From the NCBI RefSeq assembly GCF_038023995.1, contig NZ_CP150660.1:494501-558500 (forward strand): a stretch of 64,000 nucleotides of DNA, given 5' to 3'. A program made the position numbers and the translations under genes. Source of the stretch: Polaribacter atrinae (GTDB taxonomy: Bacteria; Bacteroidota; Bacteroidia; Flavobacteriales; Flavobacteriaceae). The notes below the pieces were generated by a model that saw only the letters and a program-made list of their open reading frames with translations, did no database searches and was not told the origin of the DNA. Position 1 is the stretch's first letter; each line of letters begins with the position of its first letter. Shown here in pieces: positions 45,053 through 53,188 of this stretch.

Positions 45053-45757
45053 ATGGAAATCCCTATAATTTATCAAGATGAGTATATTATTTGCGTTAAT
45101 AAGCCTAATAATGTACTTGTACACCATGCACATCATTCTAGAAATGTTGCTGATGAAAAATCGCTTCTACAACTATTAGATGAGCAAATAGGTGGTAAAT
45201 TTTATCCTATTCATAGATTGGATAGAAAAACTTCTGGAATTATTCTGCTTGCAAAAGAAACACAGTTTGTTTCTAAGTTTCAAGATCTTTTTACAGCTAA
45301 TGAAATTCAGAAAACGTATTACGGAGTGGTTCGTGGGTTTTCTCCAGAAACAAAAGTTATAGATTCTCCAGTAAAAGGAAGAGATGCAAATGTGCATAAA
45401 GAGGCACTAACACACTTAAAAACGCTAGAGCAAGTTACTTTAGACATTCCTGTAAAACCGTATGATTCTTCTCGCTATAGTTTGGTAGAGCTATCTCCAA
45501 AAACAGGAAGAATGCATCAATTACGAGTGCATTCCAATAAAATAAGTCACCCTTTAATTGGTGATACAAAGTATGGAGACAAGAATCATGATGTAATGTT
45601 TGAAGAAAACTTTGGTTGGAAAAATATGTTTTTACATGCGGGTCAATTAGTTTTTAAACATCCTTTCTCGAATGAAGAGTTAACCTTAAAAGCTTCTTTT
45701 TCTGAAGATTGGATTGCTTTATTTAAAGCTTTTTCTTGGAAAAACCCTGTTGAGTAA
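45053..45757 (+). CDS. truC: RluA-family pseudouridine synthase, TruC-like (tRNA U65)
   Basis: A 234-residue enzyme that isomerises uridine to pseudouridine. The catalytic block is HRLDRKTSGIILLAKE, with Asp56 as nucleophile. The TruC-like features are the opening IIYQDEYIICVNKPNNVLVHH (two parts), SSRYSLVELSPKTGRMHQLRVH, and GDTKYGDKNHD close to the E. coli TruC counterpart. No S4 domain is present, consistent with TruC. E. coli TruC modifies U65 of tRNAs Ile1 and Asp. The specificity here is inferred from overall similarity. Confidence 0.85.
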   Translation: MEIPIIYQDEYIICVNKPNNVLVHHAHHSRNVADEKSLLQLLDEQIGGKFYPIHRLDRKTSGIILLAKETQFVSKFQDLFTANEIQKTYYGVVRGFSPETKVIDSPVKGRDANVHKEALTHLKTLEQVTLDIPVKPYDSSRYSLVELSPKTGRMHQLRVHSNKISHPLIGDTKYGDKNHDVMFEENFGWKNMFLHAGQLVFKHPFSNEELTLKASFSEDWIALFKAFSWKNPVE

Positions 45758-45849
45758 ATAAGTTGTTTCGCAGAGATTCACAGAGAAAAAGTACAGAGTT
45801 TTACGGAGTTTTTTTTTCAAAAACATCTTTGTAAATCTCTGTGTAATAA
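45758..45849. repeat. Decayed interspersed repeat, family D
   Basis: It contains CAGAGATTCACAGAG and ATCTCTGTGTAATAA as rough inverted arms. CTCTGTGTAATA also occurs near 10552 together with ACTCCGTGAATC. It lies between convergent genes. Confidence 0.5.
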
Positions 45850-46035
45850 TTATTGTTCTATAGACTGTGCATTGAAACTAGCCAATGCTCCTTCTTCAAA
45901 AATTGGTGTAATTTCTATAGGATTACAACAAACTTCGCAATCTTCTATATAGGTTTGCTGATACACGCTTTGGTCTAAAATCATTGAGATTTCTTCCCAA
46001 CAATATGGACACTGAAAAAAATGTTCTAACTCCAC
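45850..46035 (-). CDS. CPXCG-motif cysteine-rich zinc-ribbon protein
   Basis: A 61-residue protein with two Cys pairs: C9-P-Y-C12 and C33-E-V-C36-C37. This is the CPXCG family (PF14255), probably binding Zn2+; function unknown. The start is GTG at 46033-46035, whose G overlaps the TAG stop of the upstream oxidoreductase (TAGTG), so the two genes are translationally coupled. Confidence 0.88.
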   Translation of the reverse strand: MELEHFFQCPYCWEEISMILDQSVYQQTYIEDCEVCCNPIEITPIFEEGALASFNAQSIEQ

Positions 46036-47039
46036 TACTCTATTACTTTTAATACTAGTTTACCTTTCTTTTCTCCAGAAAATAACCTGTTATAGGTTTC
46101 TTGAAAATTCTCGATTCCTTCATAAACATCTTCTCGAGACTTTAGTTTGCCTTCTTTTAACCAAATAGCCATTTGTCTCGCTGCTTTGCCAAAATCTTTT
46201 GTATAATCTGTAACCACCATTCCTTTCATGGTAGAGCGTGTAACCAATAAAGACAAGTAATTACTTGGGCCAGTTACTTTAGATTTGTTGTTGTATTGAG
46301 AAATTGCACCACAAATTACCACCGTTGCTCTCATGCGTAATTTACTTAAAGCTGCATCTAAAATTTTTCCTCCTACATTGTCAAAATAAACATCAATTCC
46401 TTTTGGGCATTTTTGTTTTAATGCGGTATAAATATTTTCTGATTTATAATCGATAGCTGCATCAAAACCTAACTCATTTACAATATAATCGCATTTTTCT
46501 TTTCCGCCAGCAATACCAATTACTCTACAACCTTTAATTTTTGCAATCTGACCAACAATACTCCCCACAGCACCAGCCGCACCAGAAACCAATACAATAT
46601 CTCCTTCTTTTATATTTGCTACCTCTAAAATGCCAAAATAAGCTGTCATACCAGGCATGCCTAAAACACCAAGATAAGCTGGCATTGGAGCTATTTTTTC
46701 ATCCACCTTAAAACATCCTTTTCCGTCTGAAACAATAAATTGCTGAACGCCTCCCCAACCAGAAACACAATCGCCAATTTGAAAATTAGGATTGTTGTTG
46801 TTTTTAATGACTTTACCAATAGAACCTGCCCTCATAACACTATCTAATGCTACAGGCGGAATGTATGATTTGGTGTCATTCATCCAACCACGCATTGCCG
46901 GATCTAGAGAAATATAATGTTGTTGAATTAAAATTTCTCCTTCTTTTAAAGCGGGAATTGGGTTTTCTTCAAATTGCCAAGTATTATTGTCTGGTGTACC
47001 TTGCGGACGATTTTTTAGGGTGATTTGTTTGTTGTTCAT
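46035..47039 (-). CDS. NADP-dependent oxidoreductase (MDR, CurA/leukotriene B4 dehydrogenase-like)
   Basis: A 334-residue medium-chain reductase when started at ATG 47039 (MNNKQITLKNRPQGTP); the frame extends 10 codons upstream, but those overlap no family sequence. The GroES-like domain has DPAMRGWMND, and the Rossmann domain GAAGAVGSIVGQIAKIKG (about 152-169). The family, lacking catalytic zinc, reduces alkenal/alkenone double bonds with NADPH (E. coli CurA, prostaglandin reductases). It is downstream of the fused E1 dehydrogenase gene and upstream of the coupled CPXCG gene. Confidence 0.9.
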   Translation of the reverse strand: MNNKQITLKNRPQGTPDNNTWQFEENPIPALKEGEILIQQHYISLDPAMRGWMNDTKSYIPPVALDSVMRAGSIGKVIKNNNNPNFQIGDCVSGWGGVQQFIVSDGKGCFKVDEKIAPMPAYLGVLGMPGMTAYFGILEVANIKEGDIVLVSGAAGAVGSIVGQIAKIKGCRVIGIAGGKEKCDYIVNELGFDAAIDYKSENIYTALKQKCPKGIDVYFDNVGGKILDAALSKLRMRATVVICGAISQYNNKSKVTGPSNYLSLLVTRSTMKGMVVTDYTKDFGKAARQMAIWLKEGKLKSREDVYEGIENFQETYNRLFSGEKKGKLVLKVIE

Positions 47040-47072
47040 TAGTAGTTGTTTAAGTTCTAAAAATAACAATTT

Positions 47073-49064
47073 TTAATATTCCATCAAATTTAAAATAGCC
47101 ATTTCTATTCTATTTTTTCCTAAATATTGATTTTCTAAATTTTTATCAAACGGAATAGGTGTTTCTAAACTCGCGAGCCTTTTTACAGGAGCATCTAGGT
47201 GTTCAAAACAATTTTCGTTGATTAAAGCAGCAATATCACTCGCAATTCCGCCAAACAAAGAATCTTCTTGTACTATAATGGCTTTCCCTGTTTTCTTTAC
47301 GGATGCATAAATTGTTGCTACGTCTAATGGTTGTAAAGTTCTAAGGTCAATAAGATCAGCAGAAATGTGTTTATGTTTTTCTAAAACCTCTAAACACCAA
47401 TGTATTGCAGCACCATAACTAATAATTGTAAGTTGTGTTCCTTCTTTTACATGTGCAGCTTTTCCTATTTCTGTCGTAAAATAATTCTTTGATACTTCTT
47501 GATAAACAGATCGATATAATGCTTTGTGTTCAAAGAAAAGTACAGGGTTAGGATTGTTTATAGCTTCAATTAACAAGCCTTTTGCATCTTGAGGAAATGC
47601 AGGATATACTACTATTAATCCCGGAGTTTTGGTAAACCAAGCTTCATTGGTTTGACTATGAAAAGGGCCTGCTCCAATATCTGCTCCACAAGGCATTCTA
47701 ATGACTACATCAGCTTTTTGCTGCCATCTATAATGAGATTTAGCTAATAAATTTACAATTGGGTTAAAGCCAGAGGAAGCAAAATCTGCAAATTGCATTT
47801 CTACTACGACTTTCATTCCGTTTACAGACAAACCATACGCGGCAGAAACAATTGCAGATTCACAAATAGGTGTATTTCTAACACGTTCTTTTCCGAATTT
47901 AGCAACAAAACCATCTGTAATTTTAAAAACACCACCATATTCCGCAACATCTTGTCCCATGATTATCAAATCAGTATGTTTTTCCATGGATTGTTCTAGG
48001 CCTTCAGAAATGGCGTCTACAAATCTGATTTTTTTCTTTTCTATGGAAGGTTCAATATGGTTAAATTTATAATTCTGATACACATCATTCAATTCAGTTT
48101 CTAAATGTGGAATTATTTTTTCCTCATCAAAAGCAATTTGTAGGTGTTTATTTATTTCATGGACTATTTCTTTTTTAAGAGTAACTTCTAGCTCTTCGGA
48201 TAAAATACCTTCGTTTTTAAGAAATTCTTGATAGTTTTCTACAGGATCTTTAGCTGCCCAAAAGTCTAAATCCGCTTGCGGTACATATTTAGTACCACTT
48301 GCTTCTTCATGACCACGCATTCTAAAAGTTTTAAACTCTAACAAAATAGGTCTTGGAGTTTCTCGAACACTTTTTGCCAATTCGCTCACTTTAGCATAGA
48401 CTTCTAAAATATTATTACCATCAACAATGTGGCTTTCCATTCCGTAACCAATTCCTTTGTCTGCAATATTTTTGCATTTAAATTGCTCTAAAGTTGGTGT
48501 AGATAGTCCGTAGCCATTATTTTCAATACAGAATAAAACAGGTAAGTTCCAAACTGCAGCTACGTTTAATGCTTCATGAAAATCACCTTCACTAGTAGCG
48601 CCTTCGCCAGAAAACACAGCACAGACCTTATTATTGTTTTGTAATAAATTGGCCAATGCAATTCCGTCTGCAACACCTAATTGCGGACCTAAATGAGAAA
48701 TCATGCCTACAATATTGTATTCTTGGGTACCAAAATGAAAACTTCTATCTCTGCCTTTTGTAAAACCGTTCATTTTACCCTGCCATTGAGAAAATAATCT
48801 ATGCAAAGGAATTTCTCTAGTCGTAAAAACACCTAGATTTCTATGCATTGGCAAAATATATTCATCTTTTTCTAATGCAGCTGTAACGCCCACAGAAATT
48901 GCTTCTTGACCAATACCAGAAAACCATTTAGATATTTTTCCTTGCCGTAAAAGAATCAGCATTTTTTCCTCTATTAAACGAGGTTTTAACATGCTTTTGT
49001 AGAGGCTTAATAACATTGCGTTATGTATGGAAGCGGGTTTAATAAAATCAATTTTTGAAGACAT
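47073..49064 (-). CDS. Fused alpha/beta E1 of branched-chain 2-oxoacid (2-oxoisovalerate) dehydrogenase
   Basis: A 663-residue thiamine-diphosphate enzyme. The E1-alpha half (about 1-310) has the ThDP motif from GEGATSEGDFHEALN to CIENNGYG and RMRGHEEASGT. The E1-beta half (about 333-663) opens IRFVDAISEGLEQSM and has GQDVAEYGGVFK, TPICESAIVSAAYG and VIRMPCGADIGAGPFHSQ. It decarboxylates branched 2-oxoacids from Val/Leu/Ile to feed branched-chain fatty acid synthesis or catabolism. No E2 or E3 gene is nearby. An Lrp regulator gene lies just upstream, fitting amino-acid control. Confidence 0.93.
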   Translation of the reverse strand: MSSKIDFIKPASIHNAMLLSLYKSMLKPRLIEEKMLILLRQGKISKWFSGIGQEAISVGVTAALEKDEYILPMHRNLGVFTTREIPLHRLFSQWQGKMNGFTKGRDRSFHFGTQEYNIVGMISHLGPQLGVADGIALANLLQNNNKVCAVFSGEGATSEGDFHEALNVAAVWNLPVLFCIENNGYGLSTPTLEQFKCKNIADKGIGYGMESHIVDGNNILEVYAKVSELAKSVRETPRPILLEFKTFRMRGHEEASGTKYVPQADLDFWAAKDPVENYQEFLKNEGILSEELEVTLKKEIVHEINKHLQIAFDEEKIIPHLETELNDVYQNYKFNHIEPSIEKKKIRFVDAISEGLEQSMEKHTDLIIMGQDVAEYGGVFKITDGFVAKFGKERVRNTPICESAIVSAAYGLSVNGMKVVVEMQFADFASSGFNPIVNLLAKSHYRWQQKADVVIRMPCGADIGAGPFHSQTNEAWFTKTPGLIVVYPAFPQDAKGLLIEAINNPNPVLFFEHKALYRSVYQEVSKNYFTTEIGKAAHVKEGTQLTIISYGAAIHWCLEVLEKHKHISADLIDLRTLQPLDVATIYASVKKTGKAIIVQEDSLFGGIASDIAALINENCFEHLDAPVKRLASLETPIPFDKNLENQYLGKNRIEMAILNLMEY

Positions 49065-49091
49065 AAATTGTAGATTTTACACTTATGCTAA

Positions 49092-49099
49092 CAAACATA
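49092..49099 (-). promoter_or_regulatory. Candidate -7 box of the fused E1 dehydrogenase gene
   Basis: The minus strand reads TATGTTTG, a TAnnTTTG match, 28 nt before the ATG at 49064. The -33 element is not clear. Confidence 0.45.
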
Positions 49100-49121
49100 C
49101 AGATTAAGAGATAGAATTCAT

Positions 49122-49157
49122 AAAAAAACCTTATCATTTTACTGATAAGGTTTTTTT
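49122..49157. terminator. Strong terminator after the Lrp gene
   Basis: Perfect arms AAAAAAACCTTATCA (49122-49136) and TGATAAGGTTTTTTT (49143-49157). It ends the minus-strand Lrp transcript before the next gene. Confidence 0.9.
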
Positions 49158-49177
49158 ATAACATTTAAAAAAGAAGC

Positions 49178-49657
49178 TTACAATTGTTGAAAAATCTCGT
49201 GCATCATTCTCTTTTTATCGTTGATACTTTCTTCTAAAGCGATCATTGTTTCTGTTCTATTTACTCCAGGAATATCATCTATTCTATAAATAATATCTTT
49301 TGCATCGTTGGTTCCTTTGGCTCTAACTTTACAGAAAATATTGTATTTACCAGCAGTTACATAAGCTACAGTAACATTAGGAATGTTTCTTAAATCTGCA
49401 ATAACATTCTGAGTCATAGATGTTTTCTCTAAGTAGACACCTACATGTGCTATAAAAGAATACCCCATTTTCTCATAATTTAAAGTAAGTGTAGATCCTT
49501 GAATAATACCCTCGTCTTCCATCTTTTTTACACGTACGTGAATTGTACCCGCAGATACTAATAATTGTTTTGCAATATCGGTAAATGGAGTTCTTGCATT
49601 TTCAATTAACACATCTAAAATTTGATGATCTATTTCGTCTAATATAAATTTTTTCAT
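49178..49657 (-). CDS. Lrp/AsnC-family transcriptional regulator
   Basis: A 159-residue regulator. The N-terminal helix-turn-helix (about 5-60) has IDHQILDVLIENARTPFTDI and LLVSAGTIHVRVKKM; the C-terminal RAM/AsnC ligand domain includes FIAHVGVYLEK and the AYVTAGKYNIFCKV segment. Such proteins bind DNA as octamers or dimers and respond to amino acids. Its location upstream of the branched-chain E1 gene suggests that as a target. A terminator separates them, so they are separately transcribed. Confidence 0.93.
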   Translation of the reverse strand: MKKFILDEIDHQILDVLIENARTPFTDIAKQLLVSAGTIHVRVKKMEDEGIIQGSTLTLNYEKMGYSFIAHVGVYLEKTSMTQNVIADLRNIPNVTVAYVTAGKYNIFCKVRAKGTNDAKDIIYRIDDIPGVNRTETMIALEESINDKKRMMHEIFQQL

Positions 49658-49685
49658 TTTTTTACGTATTATTCAAATTACTACG

Positions 49686-49693
49686 CAAATTTA
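49686..49693 (-). promoter_or_regulatory. Candidate -7 box of the Lrp gene
   Basis: The minus strand reads TAAATTTG (TAnnTTTG), 28 nt before the ATG at 49657. A TTTTG lies 25 nt upstream of it, slightly beyond normal spacing. Confidence 0.45.
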
Positions 49694-49734
49694 TGAATTT
49701 AATTTAATTAAACGAACACAAAACTAACAAATAC

Positions 49735-50793
49735 TTAAACTTTTTTACCTCCGAAAACGATTTCGGAGTGCCCTATTTTAGAATTTAAACTTTTTTCATC
49801 TACTTTGTTTAATTTTGAAACAAACTTTCCGTCAATTATTTTGTCTTCATATTGATAAGCAACATCATTATAAGAGTCTTCATATCTGTGTATTAGATCG
49901 TAGAAAATTTTATCATTATTAGGTATATTGAAGTAATTCTCGTAATTGATAAACGTAGTTTCATTTGCAATATGATGCAACCCTTGAAGTATCGAAAAGA
50001 AAGTGTATTTCCTTGCTTCTTCTCTATTATAGTCATCAGGATAATGACCAGATTCAATTAAAATAGTATTGTATCCTAATTTTTGAAAATTATCCCCTGT
50101 TGCTGTTGGGTAAAACTCATCTGTATATCTACCTACAAAATTAGGAATCACGTTTTGTAACATATTATTCATACTCACAATAACATCCATTGTCGCAATT
50201 CTCCCTTTGGTAAGTGCTCTAGTAATTTCTTCCGAAGGTGCTAAAAAGGAAATCGTTGCGGGGTTTTTGGTGCCTTCTACACTAAAAATAGTTCTTTGAT
50301 CGTGCAGATTAAAACAAAACTGCGGATTGAATTCTTCTAATATACTGCGTAAAAGTTTACTTTCTTTCGCTTCTCTGTTTACTGCATCTCTATTTAAATC
50401 AACATTATTTGCATTAACTCTTGTATATGCCAACGCTCCATCAGGGTTTAACATCGGTATAAAAAGCAACGTACATTCTTCTAGTATTTTATGAAAAGTA
50501 CCTTCAGATGAATTTAGAATACAGTTAAAAAGGTCGAATAATGCTCTTGTACCTGTACTTTCATTTCCATGCATTTGAGACCATAATAATATTTTTTTAG
50601 AACCTGTACCTATTTTTAATTGTTGAATAGGTCTGTTTTCTTCGGATGTACCAATTTGAGAAACTTCAAATTTTGAAGTGTATTTAGAAAATAAATTTTC
50701 GATGTCTTTATAGGTAATCCATTTTCCATGTAAAGTGTTTTCTTTTTCTGTGGAATAAATATTTTCTAAAAAATCAATTGGTAAAGTATTCAT
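49735..50793 (-). CDS. M14-family zinc carboxypeptidase
   Basis: A 352-residue metallopeptidase of the M14 (carboxypeptidase A-like) family. Zn ligands are H75 and E78 in MHGNESTGTRA and H164 in FNLHDQRTIF. The substrate-binding block NPDGALAYTRVNANNVDLNRD contains the usual Asn-Arg pair (read in two parts). The general-base Glu is in TILIESGHYPDD. There is no signal peptide, so it is probably cytoplasmic. It may trim peptides or peptidoglycan fragments; substrate not readable. Confidence 0.9.
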   Translation of the reverse strand: MNTLPIDFLENIYSTEKENTLHGKWITYKDIENLFSKYTSKFEVSQIGTSEENRPIQQLKIGTGSKKILLWSQMHGNESTGTRALFDLFNCILNSSEGTFHKILEECTLLFIPMLNPDGALAYTRVNANNVDLNRDAVNREAKESKLLRSILEEFNPQFCFNLHDQRTIFSVEGTKNPATISFLAPSEEITRALTKGRIATMDVIVSMNNMLQNVIPNFVGRYTDEFYPTATGDNFQKLGYNTILIESGHYPDDYNREEARKYTFFSILQGLHHIANETTFINYENYFNIPNNDKIFYDLIHRYEDSYNDVAYQYEDKIIDGKFVSKLNKVDEKSLNSKIGHSEIVFGGKKV

Positions 50794-50944
50794 GTTGTGC
50801 TGATGTATTTTTTTTTCAAAAATAAAGAATTTTTAAAAGTTAGCTATCATATAAATTTAATCATATAGATATTATTATGATAAAAATAAGCTTCAAAAAT
50901 TCATTTAAATATTCTATTCTAATCCGTTTTTACAAGAACATTTC

Positions 50945-51054
50945 GTTACCATTTTTACTGTTACAATTGTTAATAGTTTACAAGTTACAATTGTAAATTC
51001 ACTAATTGTTACAAATGTAAATCTTGTTTCGAGATACAGATGTTACCGTTGTAA
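50945..51054. promoter_or_regulatory. Operator-like cluster of GTTACNNTTGTAA sites upstream of the XRE gene
   Basis: Five related palindromic sites: GTTACCATTTTTAC (50945), GTTACAATTGTTAA (50960), GTTACAATTGTAA (50984), GTTACAAATGTAA (51008) and GTTACCGTTGTAA (51042). Neighbouring starts are 15, 24, 24 and 34 nt apart. The density and dyad symmetry suggest cooperative repressor binding. Confidence 0.65.
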
Positions 51055-51218
51055 ATTGCAAACTGTAACCACTGCTATCTTGGTCAATGTCATGTGAAAT
51101 TGAATAGTAAATTTTTATAATTAAAAAATAAAATACTATAATTAAGCTGCTTATAGACTTTATTTAAAGTTTAAGTTTACCTTTAAAAACCAACTATTTA
51201 CTGTTTACAATTATATCT

Positions 51219-51253
51219 TTTGTTAGTAAGATTAGATTGTATACATTTGTATA
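51219..51253 (+). promoter_or_regulatory. Promoter of the XRE-HipA_2 module with an embedded palindrome
   Basis: TTTG at 51219-51222, a 19-nt spacer and TACATTTG at 51242-51249 fit the Bacteroidota -33/-7 promoter well. The -7 box lies inside the dyad GTATACATTTGTATA (51239-51253), as expected for autorepression. The start codon is 21 nt after the box. Confidence 0.65.
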
Positions 51254-51269
51254 AAGAAACAATATTACA

Positions 51270-51623
51270 ATGGTAAACATATCTGAATTTACTGCGCGTT
51301 TAAAGCAGGTCATGGAATTTCATCAATTATCCGCCTCTATGTTTGCAGATAAAGTGGGTGTTCAGCGATCTAGTATTTCTCATATTTTGTCTGGAAGAAA
51401 TAAACCAAGTTTAGATTTTATTCTAAAAGTTACATCAGAATTTAGTGATGTAGATATGTATTGGTTGTTAAATGGAAAAGGTAGTTTTCCTAAAAATTCA
51501 GAAACTAAGGCAGCCACTGCTCCAACTTTTTTTAATGAAACTCCGACTGAAACTGTTGGAAAAAAAATACAACGTATTGTTGTTTTTTATTCTGATGGTA
51601 CTTTTGATGAATATCAGAAATAA
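51270..51623 (+). CDS. XRE-family helix-turn-helix regulator
   Basis: A 117-residue DNA-binding protein. The Cro/CI-type helix-turn-helix spans about 5-62 (FADKVGVQRSSISHILSGRN and KPSLDFILKVTSEF). A linker of about 35 residues and a short C-terminal beta segment (KIQRIVVFYSDGTFDEYQK) follow. This domain layout is common for Bacteroidota XRE regulators. It is preceded by a promoter with an embedded dyad and a cluster of operator-like sites. The HipA_2 kinase gene begins 85 nt downstream, so it may act as the antitoxin-like regulator of that module. Confidence 0.9.
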   Translation: MVNISEFTARLKQVMEFHQLSASMFADKVGVQRSSISHILSGRNKPSLDFILKVTSEFSDVDMYWLLNGKGSFPKNSETKAATAPTFFNETPTETVGKKIQRIVVFYSDGTFDEYQK

Positions 51624-51708
51624 GAAAAACACATCTGAATTAGATTTTTTTAAAAACAATTTTTTCTTTTTTATCTACAATTTATAGAATTAGTATAATT
51701 TAGTCTTT

Positions 51709-52488
51709 ATGAATACAATTGATATTAGAACCGTAAATGTTGTACAATACTTACAACCTTTACGAGAAGGTGGTTCTTTGCCTGCAATCGTAAAAGCAGA
51801 TGATGGTTTTTTATATGTACTAAAGTTTAGAGGTGCGGGACAAGGTAAAAAAGCGTTGATCTCAGAATTTATCGGTGGGGAACTTGCAAGAGCAATAGGA
51901 TTAAAAGTACCTGAATTGGTTTTTATGAACTTAGATGATTCTTTTAGTAAAACGGAACCTGATGAAGAAATTCAGGATTTACTAAAATTTAGTGTTGGTT
52001 TAAATTTAGGACTGCATTTTTTATCGAGTGCAATTACTTATGATCCTTTGGTTTCTAAAGTAGATTCACTAACAGCTTCTAAAGTTGTTATTTTAGATAG
52101 CTTAATCAGCAATATAGATAGGACTGCAAAAAATACCAATCTTTTAAACTGGAATAATGAGCTTTGGATTATTGATAACGGAGCTAGCTTTTATTTTCAT
52201 CATAATTGGGCAACTTGGGAAAATCATTTAACAAGAACCTTTCCTTTAATTAAAGACCATGTGCTTTTGCCTAAAGCAACACAATTACAAGAAGCTTCAT
52301 CAGCAATTAAAAAAGTGATAAATGCAGCGGTTATAGATGAGATAATTGCTAACATTCCAGAAGATTGGTTATTAAATGAAGGAGAAATTTTATCGCCAAA
52401 AGAAATAAGAGCAGCGTACATTCAGTTTTTAAATGCGAAACTTTCTATGATTGATCAATTAGTTAAAGAAGCGGAAGATGCAAGATAA
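51709..52488 (+). CDS. HipA-family kinase (HipA_2 type)
   Basis: A 259-residue protein kinase-like protein of the short HipA_2 family. The N-terminal nucleotide-binding strand region has LYVLKFRGAGQGKKALISEF, with Lys41 as the likely ATP Lys. The catalytic region is LDSLISNIDRTAKNTNLL (Asp and Asn in the NxDR...N pattern), and the metal-binding motif is D-N-G in IIDNGASFYF. Classical HipA toxins phosphorylate tRNA synthetases. This short family lacks the HipB-binding N-terminal domain and its target is unknown. Its 3' end overlaps the DUF3037 gene by 11 nt, a pairing conserved widely. Confidence 0.88.
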   Translation: MNTIDIRTVNVVQYLQPLREGGSLPAIVKADDGFLYVLKFRGAGQGKKALISEFIGGELARAIGLKVPELVFMNLDDSFSKTEPDEEIQDLLKFSVGLNLGLHFLSSAITYDPLVSKVDSLTASKVVILDSLISNIDRTAKNTNLLNWNNELWIIDNGASFYFHHNWATWENHLTRTFPLIKDHVLLPKATQLQEASSAIKKVINAAVIDEIIANIPEDWLLNEGEILSPKEIRAAYIQFLNAKLSMIDQLVKEAEDAR

Positions 52489-52861
52489 AGTTACCTTTGA
52501 ATACGCTATTATTAGATTGGTGCCAAAAGTGGAACGCGAAGAGTTTTTTAATGTAGGTGTAATTCTGTTTTCTAAACGTAAAAAATTCTTAGGGATAAAA
52601 TATTACATCAATCCAGATAAATTAAAAGCGTTAGCTCCGGAATTAGAATTAGATTTTTTAAATGATTATTTAAACGCTTGGAAATTAATTTGCGAAGGAA
52701 AAGCTTCTGGTGGTAAAATTGGTGCTTTTGATGTTTCCGATCGTTTTAGATGGTTGGCGGCTTGTAGAAGTACTATTATACAGAGTTCTAAAACACATCC
52801 TGGTTTATGTGATGAACCAGAAAAAGAATTGAATGATATTTTTGAAAAATATGTTTTGTAA
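52478..52861 (+). CDS. DUF3037-family protein
   Basis: A 127-residue protein that starts inside the HipA_2 gene (11-nt overlap). The DUF3037 domain opens FEYAIIRLVPKVEREEFFNVGVILFS (two parts) and ends near RFRWLAACRSTIIQSSKTHPGL. Function is unknown. The fixed pairing with HipA_2 suggests that it is substrate, regulator or neutraliser of that kinase. It is soluble, with no membrane segment. Confidence 0.88.
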   Translation: MQDKVTFEYAIIRLVPKVEREEFFNVGVILFSKRKKFLGIKYYINPDKLKALAPELELDFLNDYLNAWKLICEGKASGGKIGAFDVSDRFRWLAACRSTIIQSSKTHPGLCDEPEKELNDIFEKYVL

Positions 52862-52876
52862 AAATACAGACTAAAT

Positions 52877-53164
52877 ATGCATGGAGCTTTTGGAGCATTA
52901 ACATCATTAATAAAAAAACAAGAAGCTGCTAAGTACAGAAAAAGCACTTTAAAATATGAGCTTCAAAAAAGAAGAGAAAGTTTACTAAAAGACAAACCTG
53001 CCCAAGAATTAGAATTTCCTGAGATTTCTAATATCGAAATGAAAATTTTAAAAGAAAAAATCAGAAAACAGTATAAAGCAGATAAGATTAAAAATATCAT
53101 TATAAACATCTTAATACTTACTTTTGTAGTTGCTGTATTTTATTACATAATAAGTAGTGTCTAG
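52877..53164 (+). CDS. Small C-terminally anchored membrane protein, unknown function
   Basis: A 95-residue protein. It is strongly charged and helical to about 72 (KYRKSTLKYELQKRRESLLK, then IEMKILKEKIRKQYKADK) and then has a single membrane helix (IIINILILTFVVAVFYYII). No domain is recognised. It is 15 nt after the DUF3037 gene and 24 nt before the MscS gene on the same strand, so it probably belongs to the same operon. Confidence 0.7.
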   Translation: MHGAFGALTSLIKKQEAAKYRKSTLKYELQKRRESLLKDKPAQELEFPEISNIEMKILKEKIRKQYKADKIKNIIINILILTFVVAVFYYIISSV

Positions 53165-53188
53165 ATTATTTTTATCAAATAGAAGAAT

